Under the pieces are notes generated by a model. That model did no database searches. It had not been told where the DNA came from and saw nothing but the letters and a program-made list of their open reading frames with translations. Of a stretch of DNA of 64,000 nucleotides, positions 34,048-44,793 are shown one piece after another. A program made the position numbers and the translations under genes. Where the stretch lies: assembly GCF_001766675.1 (NCBI RefSeq), contig NZ_MJLT01000034.1, positions 62,001 to 126,000 of the forward strand, written 5' to 3'. The DNA comes from Arthrobacter sp. SW1. GTDB lineage: Bacteria > Actinomycetota > Actinomycetes > Actinomycetales > Micrococcaceae. Numbering within the stretch: position 1 is the stretch's first letter; every line of letters starts with the position of its first letter.

Positions 34048-36465
34048 GTGACTCAGATTCCTCCCGGTACCGCAAACACCGCCTCGCCCGAGGCCGCCAT
34101 CCACGCCACAATCGCCGAAGAACTCGGCGTCAAAGCCTGGCAGGTCAGGGCCGCCGTCGAACTCCTCGACGCCGGCTCCACCGTTCCGTTCATCGCCCGC
34201 TACCGGAAGGAAGTGACCGGCACCCTGGACGACACCCAGCTCCGCCAGCTGGAGGAACGGCTGCGGTACCTGCGGGAACTCGAAGAGCGCAAGCGGACCA
34301 TCCTGGAGGCGATCGCCGCCCAGGGCAAGCTGACTCCGGAACTGGAGGCCGCCGTCGTCGGCGCGGACACCAAGTCCCGGCTCGAGGACATCTACCTGCC
34401 CTACAAATCCAAGCGCCGCACCAAGGCGCAGATCGCCCGGGAGGCAGGCCTGGAACCGCTGGCCGACGCACTGCTGGCCAACCCGGAGCTCAGCCCCGAG
34501 GCCGAGGCCGCCAAGTACCTCAACAGCGAGCACTCCATTGACGACGCCGCCGCAGCGCTCGCCGGTGCCCGCTCCATCCTGGTGGAGCGCGTCTCCCAGG
34601 ACGCGGACCTCGCCGAAACCCTCCGCGAACGGCTGTGGACCCAGGGCAGCATGGTGTCCCGGGTGAAGAAGGGCATGGAAGCCCAGGGCCAGAACTTCAA
34701 GGACTACTTCGAGTTCTCCCAGTTGCCCGCGAAGATGCCCGGTCACCGGGTGCTCGCGTTGCTGCGCGGCGAAAAGGAAGACGTGCTGGAGCTGCAGCTC
34801 GCCGAGGCAGAACCCGCCGACGACGACGCCCTGGCCGCCGCGCGCACCCGCTACGAGAACGCTGTGGCCGCCTGCCTCGGGGTCGCAGAGCGCGGCCGGC
34901 CCGCCGACAGCTGGCTCATGCAGACCGCCCAGATCGCCTGGCGTTCGAGGATCCTGGACCGCCTGGCCAACGACCTGCGCGGGCGGCTGTTCGCCCAGGC
35001 CGAGGACGAGGCCGTGCGCGTCTTCGCCGCCAACCTCCGCGACGTCCTCCTCGCCGCGCCCGCCGGCAACCGCGCCACACTGGGCCTGGACCCGGGGCTG
35101 CGTACGGGCGTGAAGGTGGCCGTCGTCGACGGCACCGGCAAGGTGGTGGCCACGGACACGGTCTACCCGCACGCACCCATGAAGAAGTGGGACGACGCCT
35201 TGGCGAGCCTGTCGCGGCTGGTGGCGCAGCACGGCGTCGAACTCGTGGCGATCGGCAACGGCACCGCCTCCCGCGAAACGGACAAGCTTGCCGGTGAACT
35301 GATCAAGGCCGTCAAGGCCTCCGGCGGGCCGGCACTGCAGAAGCTGGTGGTGTCCGAGGCCGGGGCGTCCGTGTACTCGGCGTCCGCGCTGGCCGCCGCG
35401 GAACTGCCCGGCATGGATGTCTCGCTGCGCGGAGCCGTTTCGATCGCCCGGCGCCTGCAGGACCCGCTGGCGGAACTGGTGAAGATCGAACCCAAGTCGA
35501 TCGGCGTGGGCCAGTACCAGCACGATGTCACCGCCGCGAAGCTGGACCGCTCGCTGGATGCCGTGGTGGAGGACTGCGTGAACGCCGTCGGCGTGGACCT
35601 CAACACCGCTTCGCCCGCGCTGCTGAGCCGGGTGGCCGGCGTGGGCCCGCTGCTGAGCGAGAACATCGTGGCCTACCGCAATGAGAACGGGCCTTTCGCC
35701 AAGCGTTCCGAGCTGAAGAAGGTGCCGCGCCTGGGTGCCAAGGCCTTCGAGCAGTGCGCCGGCTTCCTGCGGATTACCGGGGGAGCCGAACCGCTGGACG
35801 CCTCCAGCGTGCACCCCGAGGCGTACTCCGTGGCCCGGAAGATCCTGGCCGCGGCTTCCGGGGCGCCCGTTTCCACCCTGGACCCGCAGGACTTCGTAGA
35901 CGGAGCCTTTGGTGTTCCCACTGTGCGGGACATCATGGCCGAACTCGAAAAGCCCGGCCGGGATCCGCGCCCTGCCTTCGTGACCGCGAGTTTCTCCGAG
36001 GGCGTCGAGAAGATCTCCGACCTGGTTCCGGGCATGATCCTGGAAGGCACGGTCACCAACGTGGCCGCGTTCGGGGCGTTCGTGGACGTCGGGGTGCACC
36101 AGGACGGGCTGGTGCACGTTTCCGCGATGTCCACCAAGTTCGTCTCTGATCCGCGCGAAGTGGTGAAGTCCGGGCAGGTGGTGCGAGTGAAGGTCCTCGA
36201 AGCCGATCCGGAGCGGAAGCGCATCTCGCTGACCCTGAGGCTCGACGACGACGCGGCAGTTCCGGGCGGACGTGCGGCGGGTGCCGGGGGACAGGAACGG
36301 CGGGGACAGGATCGGCGCGGGCCGGAACGGCGCGGACAGGATCGGCGCGGGCCGCAGAGCCAGCAGCGCGGACAGAACCAGCAGCAGCGCGGCCAGGCCC
36401 GGCCGGCCCCGGCCGCCGACACCGCGCTCGCGGACGCCCTGCGCAGGGCAGGCCTGGCGAAATAG
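34048..36465 (+). CDS. tex: Tex-family RNA-binding transcription accessory protein
   Basis: 805 aa, GTG start. Tex layout: N-terminal helical part (VPFIARYRKEVTGTLDDTQLRQLEERLRYLRELEERKRTILEAI), YqgF/RNase-H-like segment (LGLDPGLRTGVKVAVVDGTGKVV), helix-hairpin-helix repeats (GVDLNTASPALLSRVAGVGPLLSENIVAYR) and a C-terminal S1 domain (GMILEGTVTNVAAFGAFVDVGVHQDGLVHVSAMS). Tex proteins bind nucleic acids at elongating RNA polymerase. The extreme C-terminus is an unusual Arg/Gln/Gly-rich tail (QERRGQDRRGPERRGQDRRG), made of tandem repeats, likely disordered and nucleic-acid binding. Followed by a terminator. Confidence 0.94.
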   Translation: MTQIPPGTANTASPEAAIHATIAEELGVKAWQVRAAVELLDAGSTVPFIARYRKEVTGTLDDTQLRQLEERLRYLRELEERKRTILEAIAAQGKLTPELEAAVVGADTKSRLEDIYLPYKSKRRTKAQIAREAGLEPLADALLANPELSPEAEAAKYLNSEHSIDDAAAALAGARSILVERVSQDADLAETLRERLWTQGSMVSRVKKGMEAQGQNFKDYFEFSQLPAKMPGHRVLALLRGEKEDVLELQLAEAEPADDDALAAARTRYENAVAACLGVAERGRPADSWLMQTAQIAWRSRILDRLANDLRGRLFAQAEDEAVRVFAANLRDVLLAAPAGNRATLGLDPGLRTGVKVAVVDGTGKVVATDTVYPHAPMKKWDDALASLSRLVAQHGVELVAIGNGTASRETDKLAGELIKAVKASGGPALQKLVVSEAGASVYSASALAAAELPGMDVSLRGAVSIARRLQDPLAELVKIEPKSIGVGQYQHDVTAAKLDRSLDAVVEDCVNAVGVDLNTASPALLSRVAGVGPLLSENIVAYRNENGPFAKRSELKKVPRLGAKAFEQCAGFLRITGGAEPLDASSVHPEAYSVARKILAAASGAPVSTLDPQDFVDGAFGVPTVRDIMAELEKPGRDPRPAFVTASFSEGVEKISDLVPGMILEGTVTNVAAFGAFVDVGVHQDGLVHVSAMSTKFVSDPREVVKSGQVVRVKVLEADPERKRISLTLRLDDDAAVPGGRAAGAGGQERRGQDRRGPERRGQDRRGPQSQQRGQNQQQRGQARPAPAADTALADALRRAGLAK

Positions 36466-36510
36466 CCGTTCGTCGCTGATTTCCTACCGCTCGTCGCTTT
36501 CCGCTCCCCG

Positions 36511-36549
36511 CCGGCGCCCTCCGGCCGAATAATGGCCGGAGGGCGCCGG
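36511..36549. terminator. 16-bp hairpin between tex and the OFA transporter
   Basis: ccggcgccctccggcc pairs perfectly with ggccggagggcgccgg around the loop gaataat. It starts 45 bases after tex and 43 bases before the MFS gene. No T-run; a probable factor-aided terminator. Confidence 0.6.
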
Positions 36550-36591
36550 GGCAATGAGGTCACGGGGCGAACCTTGTTGGGGAGGACGAAC

Positions 36592-37986
36592 ATGAACTGG
36601 CTGGACCGCGACCGCACCATTGCCCCGCCGGGGTTCAACCGCTGGCTGGTGCCTCCGGCAGCGCTCGCGGTGCACCTGTGCATCGGCCAGGTCTACGCCA
36701 CCAGCGTCTACAAGACAGCCCTGGTGAAGCACTTCAATGCCAGCTTGACCGAGATCGGCGTGATTTTCTCGATCGCGATCGTGATGCTGGGATTGTCGGC
36801 GGCCGTCATGGGCACTTGGGTGGACCGCAACGGGCCCCGCAAGGCCATGTTCACCTCCGCGATGTTCTGGGTGGGCGGCTTCCTGCTCGGAGCGCTTGGT
36901 ATTTTCAGCGGGCAGCTCTGGCTCGTCTACCTCGGCTACGGATTCATCGGCGGCATCGGACTGGGCATCGGTTACATCTCGCCCGTCTCCACGCTCATCA
37001 AGTGGTTCCCGGACCGCCCGGGTCTGGCCACCGGCATGGCGATCATGGGCTTCGGCGGCGGCGCCCTGATGGCCAGCCCGGTGTCCACCGCACTGCTCAA
37101 GCTCTACGATCCCGGCTCGGACGCGCCCAACTGGGTGGCCAGCGGAGACGCGGTGGGCAAGCTCTTCCTCACCCTCGGCCTCGTTTACCTGGCGTACATG
37201 GTGTTCGGTGCGCTCACGGTGAAAGTTCCGGCCGACGGTTGGAAGCCCGCAGGCTTCGACCCCTCCAAGGTCAAGGCGGCCACCCTCGTCACCAAGGACA
37301 ACGTCTCGGCCGCCAACGCCATCAAGACCAAGCAGTTCTGGCTGGTCTGGATCGTGCTGTTCTGCAACGTCACCGCGGGCATCGGCATCCTCGAACAGGC
37401 CGCGCCCATGATCCAGGACTTCTTCCGGCAGTCCGACGGCGTCTCCCTGGTGAGTGCCGCCGTCGCCAGCGGTTTCGTCGGCCTGCTGTCGATCGGCAAC
37501 ATGGCCGGCCGCTTCGCCTGGTCCGCCACCTCGGACGTCACGGGACGCAAGCGGATCTACATGGTGTACCTGGGCGTCGGCGCGGTGCTGTACACGGTGC
37601 TGGCCCTGGCGGGTTCGGCCACCACGGCGCTCTACGTGCTCCTGGCCTTCGTCATCATCTCCTTCTACGGCGGCGGCTTCGCCACCGTGCCGGCGTACCT
37701 GCGCGACCTCTTCGGCACCTTCCAGGTGGGGGCCATCCACGGCCGGCTGCTGACCGCGTGGTCTGCCGCCGGCGTCGCCGGTCCGCTGATCGTCAACGCC
37801 TTCCTCGACGCCCAGGGGACACCCGGAAAGCTCGACGCCGGAGCGTACCAGCCGGCGCTGCTCACCATGGTGGGGCTGCTGGTGCTCGGCTTTGTGGCGA
37901 ACCTGCTGGTCAAGCCTGTTGACGCCCGTTTCCACGAACCCCGGCCGGGCGCTGTCCGTACCGAAGAACCCGCGATGGAGGCCTGA
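36592..37986 (+). CDS. OFA-family MFS transporter (oxalate/formate-like)
   Basis: 464 aa from ATG 36592, with ggagga 7 bases upstream. Twelve membrane segments; NRWLVPPAALAVHLCIGQVYATSVYKTAL, GIGLGIGYISPVSTLIKWFPDRPGLATGMAIMGFGGGALMASP and FYGGGFATVPAYLRDLFGTFQVGAIHGRLLTAWSAAGVAGP are hallmarks of the oxalate:formate antiporter branch. Members carry monocarboxylates such as oxalate, formate or lactate. A 33-aa membrane peptide starts immediately after the stop and may be its partner subunit. Exact substrate unknown. Confidence 0.88.
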   Translation: MNWLDRDRTIAPPGFNRWLVPPAALAVHLCIGQVYATSVYKTALVKHFNASLTEIGVIFSIAIVMLGLSAAVMGTWVDRNGPRKAMFTSAMFWVGGFLLGALGIFSGQLWLVYLGYGFIGGIGLGIGYISPVSTLIKWFPDRPGLATGMAIMGFGGGALMASPVSTALLKLYDPGSDAPNWVASGDAVGKLFLTLGLVYLAYMVFGALTVKVPADGWKPAGFDPSKVKAATLVTKDNVSAANAIKTKQFWLVWIVLFCNVTAGIGILEQAAPMIQDFFRQSDGVSLVSAAVASGFVGLLSIGNMAGRFAWSATSDVTGRKRIYMVYLGVGAVLYTVLALAGSATTALYVLLAFVIISFYGGGFATVPAYLRDLFGTFQVGAIHGRLLTAWSAAGVAGPLIVNAFLDAQGTPGKLDAGAYQPALLTMVGLLVLGFVANLLVKPVDARFHEPRPGAVRTEEPAMEA

Positions 37987-37987
37987 G

Positions 37988-38089
37988 ATGAGTCCGCTGA
38001 AACTGGCATTCGGATGGTCGATCGTGGGAATCCCGTTGCTCTACGGCATCATCCAGACGCTCACCCGGGTGGCGGCGCTCTTCGGCTGA
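37988..38089 (+). CDS. MFS transporter small subunit, 33-aa membrane peptide
   Basis: Begins 1 base after the transporter stop with ribosome site gaggcctgag. Translation MSPLKLAFGWSIVGIPLLYG, then IIQTLTRVAALFG: a single amphipathic/hydrophobic helix. Such one-helix peptides are found next to OFA-type MFS genes in many actinobacteria and proteobacteria and are called small subunits, but their function is not established. Confidence 0.75.
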   Translation: MSPLKLAFGWSIVGIPLLYGIIQTLTRVAALFG

Positions 38090-38138
38090 GGCCGCGGGTC
38101 TCCCCGCCGGCGGGGTCGGACGCGCCTACAGTGTGGCA

Positions 38139-39998
38139 ATGAGCTTCGCGAAGCCCGGAACCTCCAGCCAGCCCAGTACCTTCACTGAACCCGGCGCGTT
38201 CACCACCCGGCCTACGCTCCAGGGCACCTTCGGCATGGTGGCCTCCACGCACTGGCTGGCGACGGCCACGGCGCAGGCGGTGCTGGAACGTGGAGGCAAC
38301 GCCTTTGACGCCGCAACGGCCGCCGCCTTCGTTCTCCATGTGGTGGAACCTCATCTGAACGGCCCCGGCGGCGACATGACCGGGATCTTCAGCACCGCCG
38401 TCGAGCCCGGACAGGCCACGGTCCTGATGGGGCAGGGGCCCGCTCCGCAAGGGGCCACCGTGGAACACTTCCGCGCGGAAGGGCTCAGCCTGGTGCCCGG
38501 ATCGGGTGCGCTGGCCGCCGCGGTTCCAGGCGCCGTCGACGCCTGGCTCCTGCTGCTGCGCGACCACGGGAGCTGGGAAATCGCCGAGGTCCTGGACTTC
38601 GCCATCCACTACGCTCGGGACGGCCATCCCGTGTTGGGGCGGGTGGTGTCCACCATCGCCTCGGTGGCCGAGCTGTTCCGGGAGCACTGGCCGGCGTCGG
38701 CCGCGCTGTGGATGCCGGACGGCCGCATCCCGGAGCCGGGGGAACTGGTCACCAATGCGGCCTACGCCCGCACGCTCCAGCGGCTGGTCCAGGCGGGTGC
38801 GGGGCTGGGCGAAGCCGGCGGCGCCGCGGCGCACAGCCGGGAGGAAAGGATCGACGCCGCCCGCCGGGAATGGCGCGAAGGTTTCGTGGCGCGGGCGGTG
38901 GCGGAGTCCGTACGGCAGCCGCACCGGCACTCCACTGGCACGGACCACCGGGGCGTGCTGGACAGCGCGGACTTGGCCGCGTTCACCGCAAGCTACGAGA
39001 CCGCGGCCACGCTGGACTTCCGTGGCCACACCATCGCGAAGACCGGGCCGTGGGGACAGGGGCCCGCGTTGCTGCAGGCGCTTGCGATCCTGGACGGCTT
39101 CGACGACGAGCGCCTGGACCCGTCCACCGAGCTCGGCGCCCACACCATCCTTGAGGCCATGAAGCTCGCGCTCGCGGACCGCGAAGCCTACTACGGCGAC
39201 GGCGGCGTGCCGTTGGACGTGCTTCTGTCACCGGAATACGCGGCTTCCCGGCGGGCGCTCATCACGGAGACCGCGTCCCATGAATTCCGGCCCGGTCGCG
39301 TTCCCGGGTACGAACCGTACATTCCGGAACTGCGTACCGAAGCGCAGAGCACCGCAGGTGCGTCGGCGGCGGGAACCGGTGAACCGACCGTCCCGCCGTC
39401 CGGGGAAACCCGGGGCGATACCTGCCACGTGGACGTGGTGGACCGCTGGGGCAACATGGTTTCGGCCACGCCGTCCGGCGGCTGGCTGCAGTCCTCGCCT
39501 GCGATTCCGGAGCTTGGATTCTGCCTGGGCACCCGGCTGCAGACGAGCTGGCTGGAACCCGGATCGCCGTCCGCTTTGGCGCCGGGTAAGCGGCCGCGCA
39601 CCACCCTCACACCCACGCTCGTGCTGAGGGACGGCGCGGCAGTCGTGGCTTTGGGGTCGCCCGGAGGTGACCAGCAGGACCAATGGCAGCTGCTCTACCT
39701 GCTGCGGACCATCGTGGGCGGGTACTCGCCGCAGCAGGCAATCGACGCGCCCGCCTTCCACACCACCTCCATGCCCGGCTCATTCTGGCCGCGTACCTGG
39801 GAGCCCGGCGGCGCCGTCGTCGAGGACCGGCTGGGAGACGGGGTGATCGCAGGACTGGAACGCCGCGGACACCGGATCACCCGCGCCGGCGACTGGGCGC
39901 TGGGACGGCTGTCCGCCGTCGTCCGCGATCCCCGCACCGGGATACTGCAGGCCGCCGCGAACCCCCGCGGCGCACAGGGGTACGCCGCCGGGCGGTAG
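38139..39998 (+). CDS. ggt: gamma-glutamyltransferase family enzyme
   Basis: 619 aa from ATG 38139. GGT family: GMVASTHWLATATAQAVLERGGNAFDAATAAAFVLHVVEPHLNGPGGDM, the autocatalytic Thr428 in GDTCHVDVVDRWGNMVSATPSGG, LAPGKRPRTTLTPTLVLRDG and SPGGDQQDQWQLLYLLR. The precursor self-cleaves at this Thr into two chains. No obvious signal peptide, so it may be cytoplasmic, in contrast to secreted GGTs. The sequence SGG and the GDTCH context fit the acylase-like side of the family as well as true GGT. Function therefore gamma-glutamyl hydrolase or transferase, or a related amidohydrolase. Confidence 0.85.
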   Translation: MSFAKPGTSSQPSTFTEPGAFTTRPTLQGTFGMVASTHWLATATAQAVLERGGNAFDAATAAAFVLHVVEPHLNGPGGDMTGIFSTAVEPGQATVLMGQGPAPQGATVEHFRAEGLSLVPGSGALAAAVPGAVDAWLLLLRDHGSWEIAEVLDFAIHYARDGHPVLGRVVSTIASVAELFREHWPASAALWMPDGRIPEPGELVTNAAYARTLQRLVQAGAGLGEAGGAAAHSREERIDAARREWREGFVARAVAESVRQPHRHSTGTDHRGVLDSADLAAFTASYETAATLDFRGHTIAKTGPWGQGPALLQALAILDGFDDERLDPSTELGAHTILEAMKLALADREAYYGDGGVPLDVLLSPEYAASRRALITETASHEFRPGRVPGYEPYIPELRTEAQSTAGASAAGTGEPTVPPSGETRGDTCHVDVVDRWGNMVSATPSGGWLQSSPAIPELGFCLGTRLQTSWLEPGSPSALAPGKRPRTTLTPTLVLRDGAAVVALGSPGGDQQDQWQLLYLLRTIVGGYSPQQAIDAPAFHTTSMPGSFWPRTWEPGGAVVEDRLGDGVIAGLERRGHRITRAGDWALGRLSAVVRDPRTGILQAAANPRGAQGYAAGR

Positions 39999-40016
39999 CG
40001 GCTTGGCGCGCCGGGC

Positions 40017-40904
40017 CTAGAATTCCGGGTCCGAGATCGGGAAGAAGATCCGCGGGTCCTGCATCAGCGCGGGGTTGGGGAGGTCGGCGCGTTCCACCAC
40101 CTGGTCGAGCTCGAAGTTGCGGCCGAAGCGGCCGTCCTCCAGCGTGATCGGGCGGCCCACCAGCTTGCCGAGGGCCAGCGTGCGGCCGTCCTCGAGCGGG
40201 ATCAGTACCGGGGTCTTGCCCGGCAGGGTGCGGAAAATTTCTTCCTGGCGCTTGCGTCGGGCGGTGGGCTTCTTCACTGCCCGCTGCGGTTCCTTTGCGG
40301 CCGGGGCGCCATCTTCGGAGGTCCCGACGGCGGCCGTTTCGTTGTGTGCCGCAGCCTTGCCGACCGCGGGCAGGCCCACGGTGCGGATCTTTTCGGGGTC
40401 GGTTCCGGTGTGGGCGGAGCGGACCACCCACAGGAAGTCCTCTTCGGGATCTTCCGGGACCAGGTCCATGGCGGGTTCGGGCCAGACGTAGCCGAGGCCG
40501 GTGGGGGTTCCGGCGAAGGCCTCGCCGTAGAAAGCGGCGTCTTTCTGGAGCAGCTTGGAACGGTGGCTCAGGTGCAGGTCGGGTTCGCCGAGCCAGCTGG
40601 GCATGGGGATTTTGGCGGCGTAATCGGGGTGCGCGGCCTGCGGTGCGAATTCGGTGATGTCGGCGCGGAGCTTGTCCGGGTTGCCGCGGGATTCCCACTC
40701 GTCGATCATGGCCAGGCCGTACAGGGTGAGGGCGGGAACGTGGCCCATCCACATGCGGATGGCCGGGTGGCTGGTGCGGCCGAACTCCGGGATGACCAGG
40801 GTGCGCAGGATCTGCAGGACCTCGGCGCGCTGCTTGCCGAGCCTGTCGGTGTCCAGGGCGGCGGCGCTCTGCGTGAAATCGGGGAAGGGGAGGAAGGTCT
40901 GCAT
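40017..40904 (-). CDS. MSMEG_6728-type protein
   Basis: 295 aa, ATG at 40904. The opening MQTFLPFPDFTQSAAALDTDRLGKQRAEVLQILRTLV, AIRMWMGHVPALTLYGLAMIDEWESRG and DLHLSHRSKLLQKDAAFYGEAFAGTP match a conserved actinobacterial family annotated after M. smegmatis MSMEG_6728. The N-terminal pattern is reminiscent of pyrimidine-dimer glycosylase-type proteins, one of which is encoded at 52612, but homology is only suspected. The middle is Lys/Ala-rich and low-complexity; the C-terminal part (FRTLPGKTPVLIPLEDGRTLALGKL) is a separate short domain. Role unknown. Confidence 0.75.
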   Translation of the reverse strand: MQTFLPFPDFTQSAAALDTDRLGKQRAEVLQILRTLVIPEFGRTSHPAIRMWMGHVPALTLYGLAMIDEWESRGNPDKLRADITEFAPQAAHPDYAAKIPMPSWLGEPDLHLSHRSKLLQKDAAFYGEAFAGTPTGLGYVWPEPAMDLVPEDPEEDFLWVVRSAHTGTDPEKIRTVGLPAVGKAAAHNETAAVGTSEDGAPAAKEPQRAVKKPTARRKRQEEIFRTLPGKTPVLIPLEDGRTLALGKLVGRPITLEDGRFGRNFELDQVVERADLPNPALMQDPRIFFPISDPEF

Positions 40905-40980
40905 CCCTTTAGTTTGCGGGTGGGGCCGGTCCATCACCAACTTGGATGGACCGGCCCCGCCCCGCGGAGTGCCGGATTGA

Positions 40981-41989
<1,009 letters not shown>

Positions 41990-43558
41990 TCAGCAGCGGA
42001 AGTAGTGGTTTCTGCGGGGTTTTTGTTGGGGGTCGATGTGGGGTGGCGGGGTGAACCAGGGGATGCCGGTTTTGATGGTGATTTTCCAGTGTTCTTTGTG
42101 GATGAGGTGGTGGTGATGGCTGCAGAGGAGGGTGCCGTTGTCCGTGCTGGTGGGTCCGCCGTGTGACCAGTAGGTGATGTGGTGGGCTTCGCACCAGGGT
42201 GCGGGCATGGTGCATCCCGGGAACGCGCAACCCTGGTCCCTGACGGCGATGGCTTTGCGGATATGGGGCGGGAAGATCCGGGACGTTCGGCCGATGTCCA
42301 GGATTTGTCCTTCGCTGCCGAGGACGGCGGGGATGATGTCGGCGTCGCAGGCGAGTTTGCGGAGCGTGGCGGCGGGGACGGGGCCGGTGAAAGTGAAGGT
42401 GCCGGTGCTGTTGTTTCCCGTGCCGGTGACTTTTTCGAAGAGTTGTTCGTAGTTGATGGTGGCCATGAGCTGGGGCCGGAGGCCACCGTTGGCGGGAATG
42501 CCGCCGGAAGCCAGCGCAGATTGGCATGCTCCGATGAGGCCATCGAGGAGCTTTTGGGGCCGGGAGCGCCGGTCCAGGTTTCCCGGGCCACCTCCCTGAA
42601 GCCCGCCAGCCCCGCTGGGGTGATCAGGGTGCGCGGCAGGACCACCACAGCCGTCCGGGGTGAGGCGTGGGTTGGTGGCGGCATTCATCACGGTGAGCAG
42701 GCTCTCGTATTGCTCTTGGGTGGCGAAGATTTCCAGGTGGTTGAGGCCGTTTTTGGGTTTGCGGATGAAGGCGCCTTGGAAACGGCGGAGGTCCTCTTCG
42801 CTGGGTTCGGTGCCGTCGGGGTCGAGTCCGTCGAGCCAGCGTCGGGCGAGCCGGCCCACGAAGTCCGGGTCGTACTCGCAGGCCGCGGAGGTGAGGGCCT
42901 GTTCCACCCGGGTGACGGTTTCCGTGGGGACGGAACGTGGGATTTTGTCCAGGGTGAGAGTGATGAGGGTGGCGGCGCGGGTGCTGACGGTCCCTGAGGC
43001 CACCGTGGTGGCCAGGGCCGGGTGCACGGGCTCGATCTGTTCTCCGGTGATCCCTTGGCGGGGGAGGAGTGTTTCGGTGAGGGCGAGGCGTCGCCTGGCT
43101 TCGCCGGTGCTGATGCGCAGCAGTACGCGCAGGTACTCGGTGGTGGAGCGGAACTCGCCCGCAAACCCCGCCCGCCCCGCAGGCCCGGCTTCGCGGGCTG
43201 ACCCGGACCCACCAAGTGGCGCCGCTGCCCGCCCGCTGGCGCCGCCGTCGTCGGTGTCCTTGCTGGTCCATCCCGTCACCCATCCGCGCCCGGCGCGAGC
43301 CTTCTCCGGCGCCGCCGCAGCCTCGGTCCTGAGCCGGTCGAGGCGCCCGGCGGCGACGAGCTGCAGGTACTCAACCGTCCGGGAGAGCTCCTCGACCCGG
43401 GAGGCGAACAACGCGGCAACATCCAGGCCAAGCCCGCCGACGTCCCCGAACGCGGTGTCCGCCAGCGAACGCGCATCATCCAGCAGCGTTTCCAGCGCAG
43501 CAGAAACCGGGACCCGGTACCGGTCCCTCCACTGCCCCAACTGCGCGATTGCCTCCAT
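41990..43558 (-). CDS. DUF222/HNH endonuclease (13E12-like)
   Basis: 522 aa. DUF222 N-terminal part (LDVAALFASRVEELSRTVEYLQLVAAGRLDRLR, TGEARRRLALTETLLPRQGITGEQIEPVHPAL) and C-terminal HNH motif (CAFPGCTMPAPWCEAHHITYWSHGGPTSTDNGTLLCSHHHHLIH) with zinc Cys/His. Such proteins are numerous in actinobacteria and often occur in several copies; their function is unproved, though some may derive from mobile introns or inteins. The middle is low-complexity (SGRAAAPLGGSGSAREAGP). Starts 88 bases from the divergent deaminase gene. Confidence 0.9.
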   Translation of the reverse strand: MEAIAQLGQWRDRYRVPVSAALETLLDDARSLADTAFGDVGGLGLDVAALFASRVEELSRTVEYLQLVAAGRLDRLRTEAAAAPEKARAGRGWVTGWTSKDTDDGGASGRAAAPLGGSGSAREAGPAGRAGFAGEFRSTTEYLRVLLRISTGEARRRLALTETLLPRQGITGEQIEPVHPALATTVASGTVSTRAATLITLTLDKIPRSVPTETVTRVEQALTSAACEYDPDFVGRLARRWLDGLDPDGTEPSEEDLRRFQGAFIRKPKNGLNHLEIFATQEQYESLLTVMNAATNPRLTPDGCGGPAAHPDHPSGAGGLQGGGPGNLDRRSRPQKLLDGLIGACQSALASGGIPANGGLRPQLMATINYEQLFEKVTGTGNNSTGTFTFTGPVPAATLRKLACDADIIPAVLGSEGQILDIGRTSRIFPPHIRKAIAVRDQGCAFPGCTMPAPWCEAHHITYWSHGGPTSTDNGTLLCSHHHHLIHKEHWKITIKTGIPWFTPPPHIDPQQKPRRNHYFRC

Positions 43559-43646
43559 AACCCGACTCTGCCACCACCCACCGACAAAATAAGCACCCCA
43601 AAAAGGGCACCCGTGAAACCCGGCGGCTGTCCGCTAGCCTTGTCGG

Positions 43647-44660
43647 GTGGATACGAACCCAGCGCTTCCGGTCGCCGAACTTCACCTGCACATCGAGGGG
43701 ACGCTCCAACCGGAGCTGATCTTCTCCCTCGCGGAACGGAACGGCATCGAGCTGCCGTACGGGGACCTGGACGAGCTCCGCTCGCGCTACGAATTCACGG
43801 ACCTCCAGTCCTTCCTGGACCTCTACTACGCCAACATGGCCGTGCTGCAGACCGAGCAGGATTTCGCGGACATGACCCGCGCCTACCTGGCCCGCGCGGC
43901 GGAAGGCGGCGTGCGGCACGTCGAGGTCATGATGGACCCGCAGGCGCACGTTTCCCGCGGGGTTCCGTTGGAGACCTGCGTGAATGGTGTGGCCTCGGCG
44001 CTCGCGACGTCGGAGGAAGAGTTCGGCGTCTCGACGCTCCTGATTGCCGCTTTCCTGAGGGACCTGCCGGAGGATGACGCGCTGGCTGTCCTTGAGCAGC
44101 TCCTGGCGATGAACGCACCGATCGCCGGTATCGGCCTGGACTCGGCTGAGGTGGGCAATCCGCCGTCGAAATTTGTCCGCCTGTACCGGCGCGCCGCCGA
44201 GGCCGGACTGCACCGGATCGCGCACGCGGGCGAGGAGGGCCCGGCGCAGTACATCAGCGACTCCCTGGACCTGCTGGGCGTGGAACGGATCGACCACGGC
44301 ATCCGCTGCATGGAGGATGCCGCCTTGGTGGAGCGCCTGGTCCGTGACCAGGTTCCTCTGACCGTTTGTCCGCTGTCCAATGTCCGCCTGCGCGCCGTGG
44401 ATACCCTCGCGGACCACCCCTTGCCCGCTATGCTCAGCGCCGGCCTGAACGTCAGCGTGAACTCGGACGATCCCGCGTACTTCGGCGGCTACGTGGACGA
44501 CAACTTCAGCCAGCTCCGCAGCGTCCACGGCCTCACCACCCACCAGCAGGCCGCCTTGGCCGCGAACTCGATCCGCTCGTCGTTCGCCTCAGACGCGCGG
44601 AAGGCTGAACTGCTGGGCCAGATTCGGGCGTGGGAAATCGCAGCGCACGTGCGCAGCTGA
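43647..44660 (+). CDS. adenine/adenosine deaminase family, adenine deaminase likely
   Basis: 337 aa, GTG start. Metal-binding TIM-barrel deaminase: ELHLHIEGTLQPELIFSLAERN, HAGEEGP, GVERIDHGIRCMED and SVNSDDPAYFGG. The motif MMDPQAHVSRGVPLETCVNGV corresponds to the DPQ-H-RG segment of adenine deaminases (Aah1 type), whereas adenosine deaminases have a different sequence here; this favours adenine to hypoxanthine. It would feed purine salvage. Database labels will often say adenosine deaminase. Single gene with its own promoter. Confidence 0.85.
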   Translation: MDTNPALPVAELHLHIEGTLQPELIFSLAERNGIELPYGDLDELRSRYEFTDLQSFLDLYYANMAVLQTEQDFADMTRAYLARAAEGGVRHVEVMMDPQAHVSRGVPLETCVNGVASALATSEEEFGVSTLLIAAFLRDLPEDDALAVLEQLLAMNAPIAGIGLDSAEVGNPPSKFVRLYRRAAEAGLHRIAHAGEEGPAQYISDSLDLLGVERIDHGIRCMEDAALVERLVRDQVPLTVCPLSNVRLRAVDTLADHPLPAMLSAGLNVSVNSDDPAYFGGYVDDNFSQLRSVHGLTTHQQAALAANSIRSSFASDARKAELLGQIRAWEIAAHVRS

Positions 44661-44793
44661 GACCCCGCACTCACTTGGGCCGCGAAACCCGTAACAGTGG
44701 GTCACGACACACGGTGTTAACCCGCGGCAGTGGCCGGAATTTACACAGACTTGGCAAACTGCAAATGCAACTACCCGCCGCAGAAGGAGCCAC

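Noticed and set aside
33670..36117. 815-aa minus-strand frame through tex
   Set aside because: Only its last 98 residues, starting at the ATG at 33966, look like a protein. The rest is antisense to well-conserved Tex motifs.
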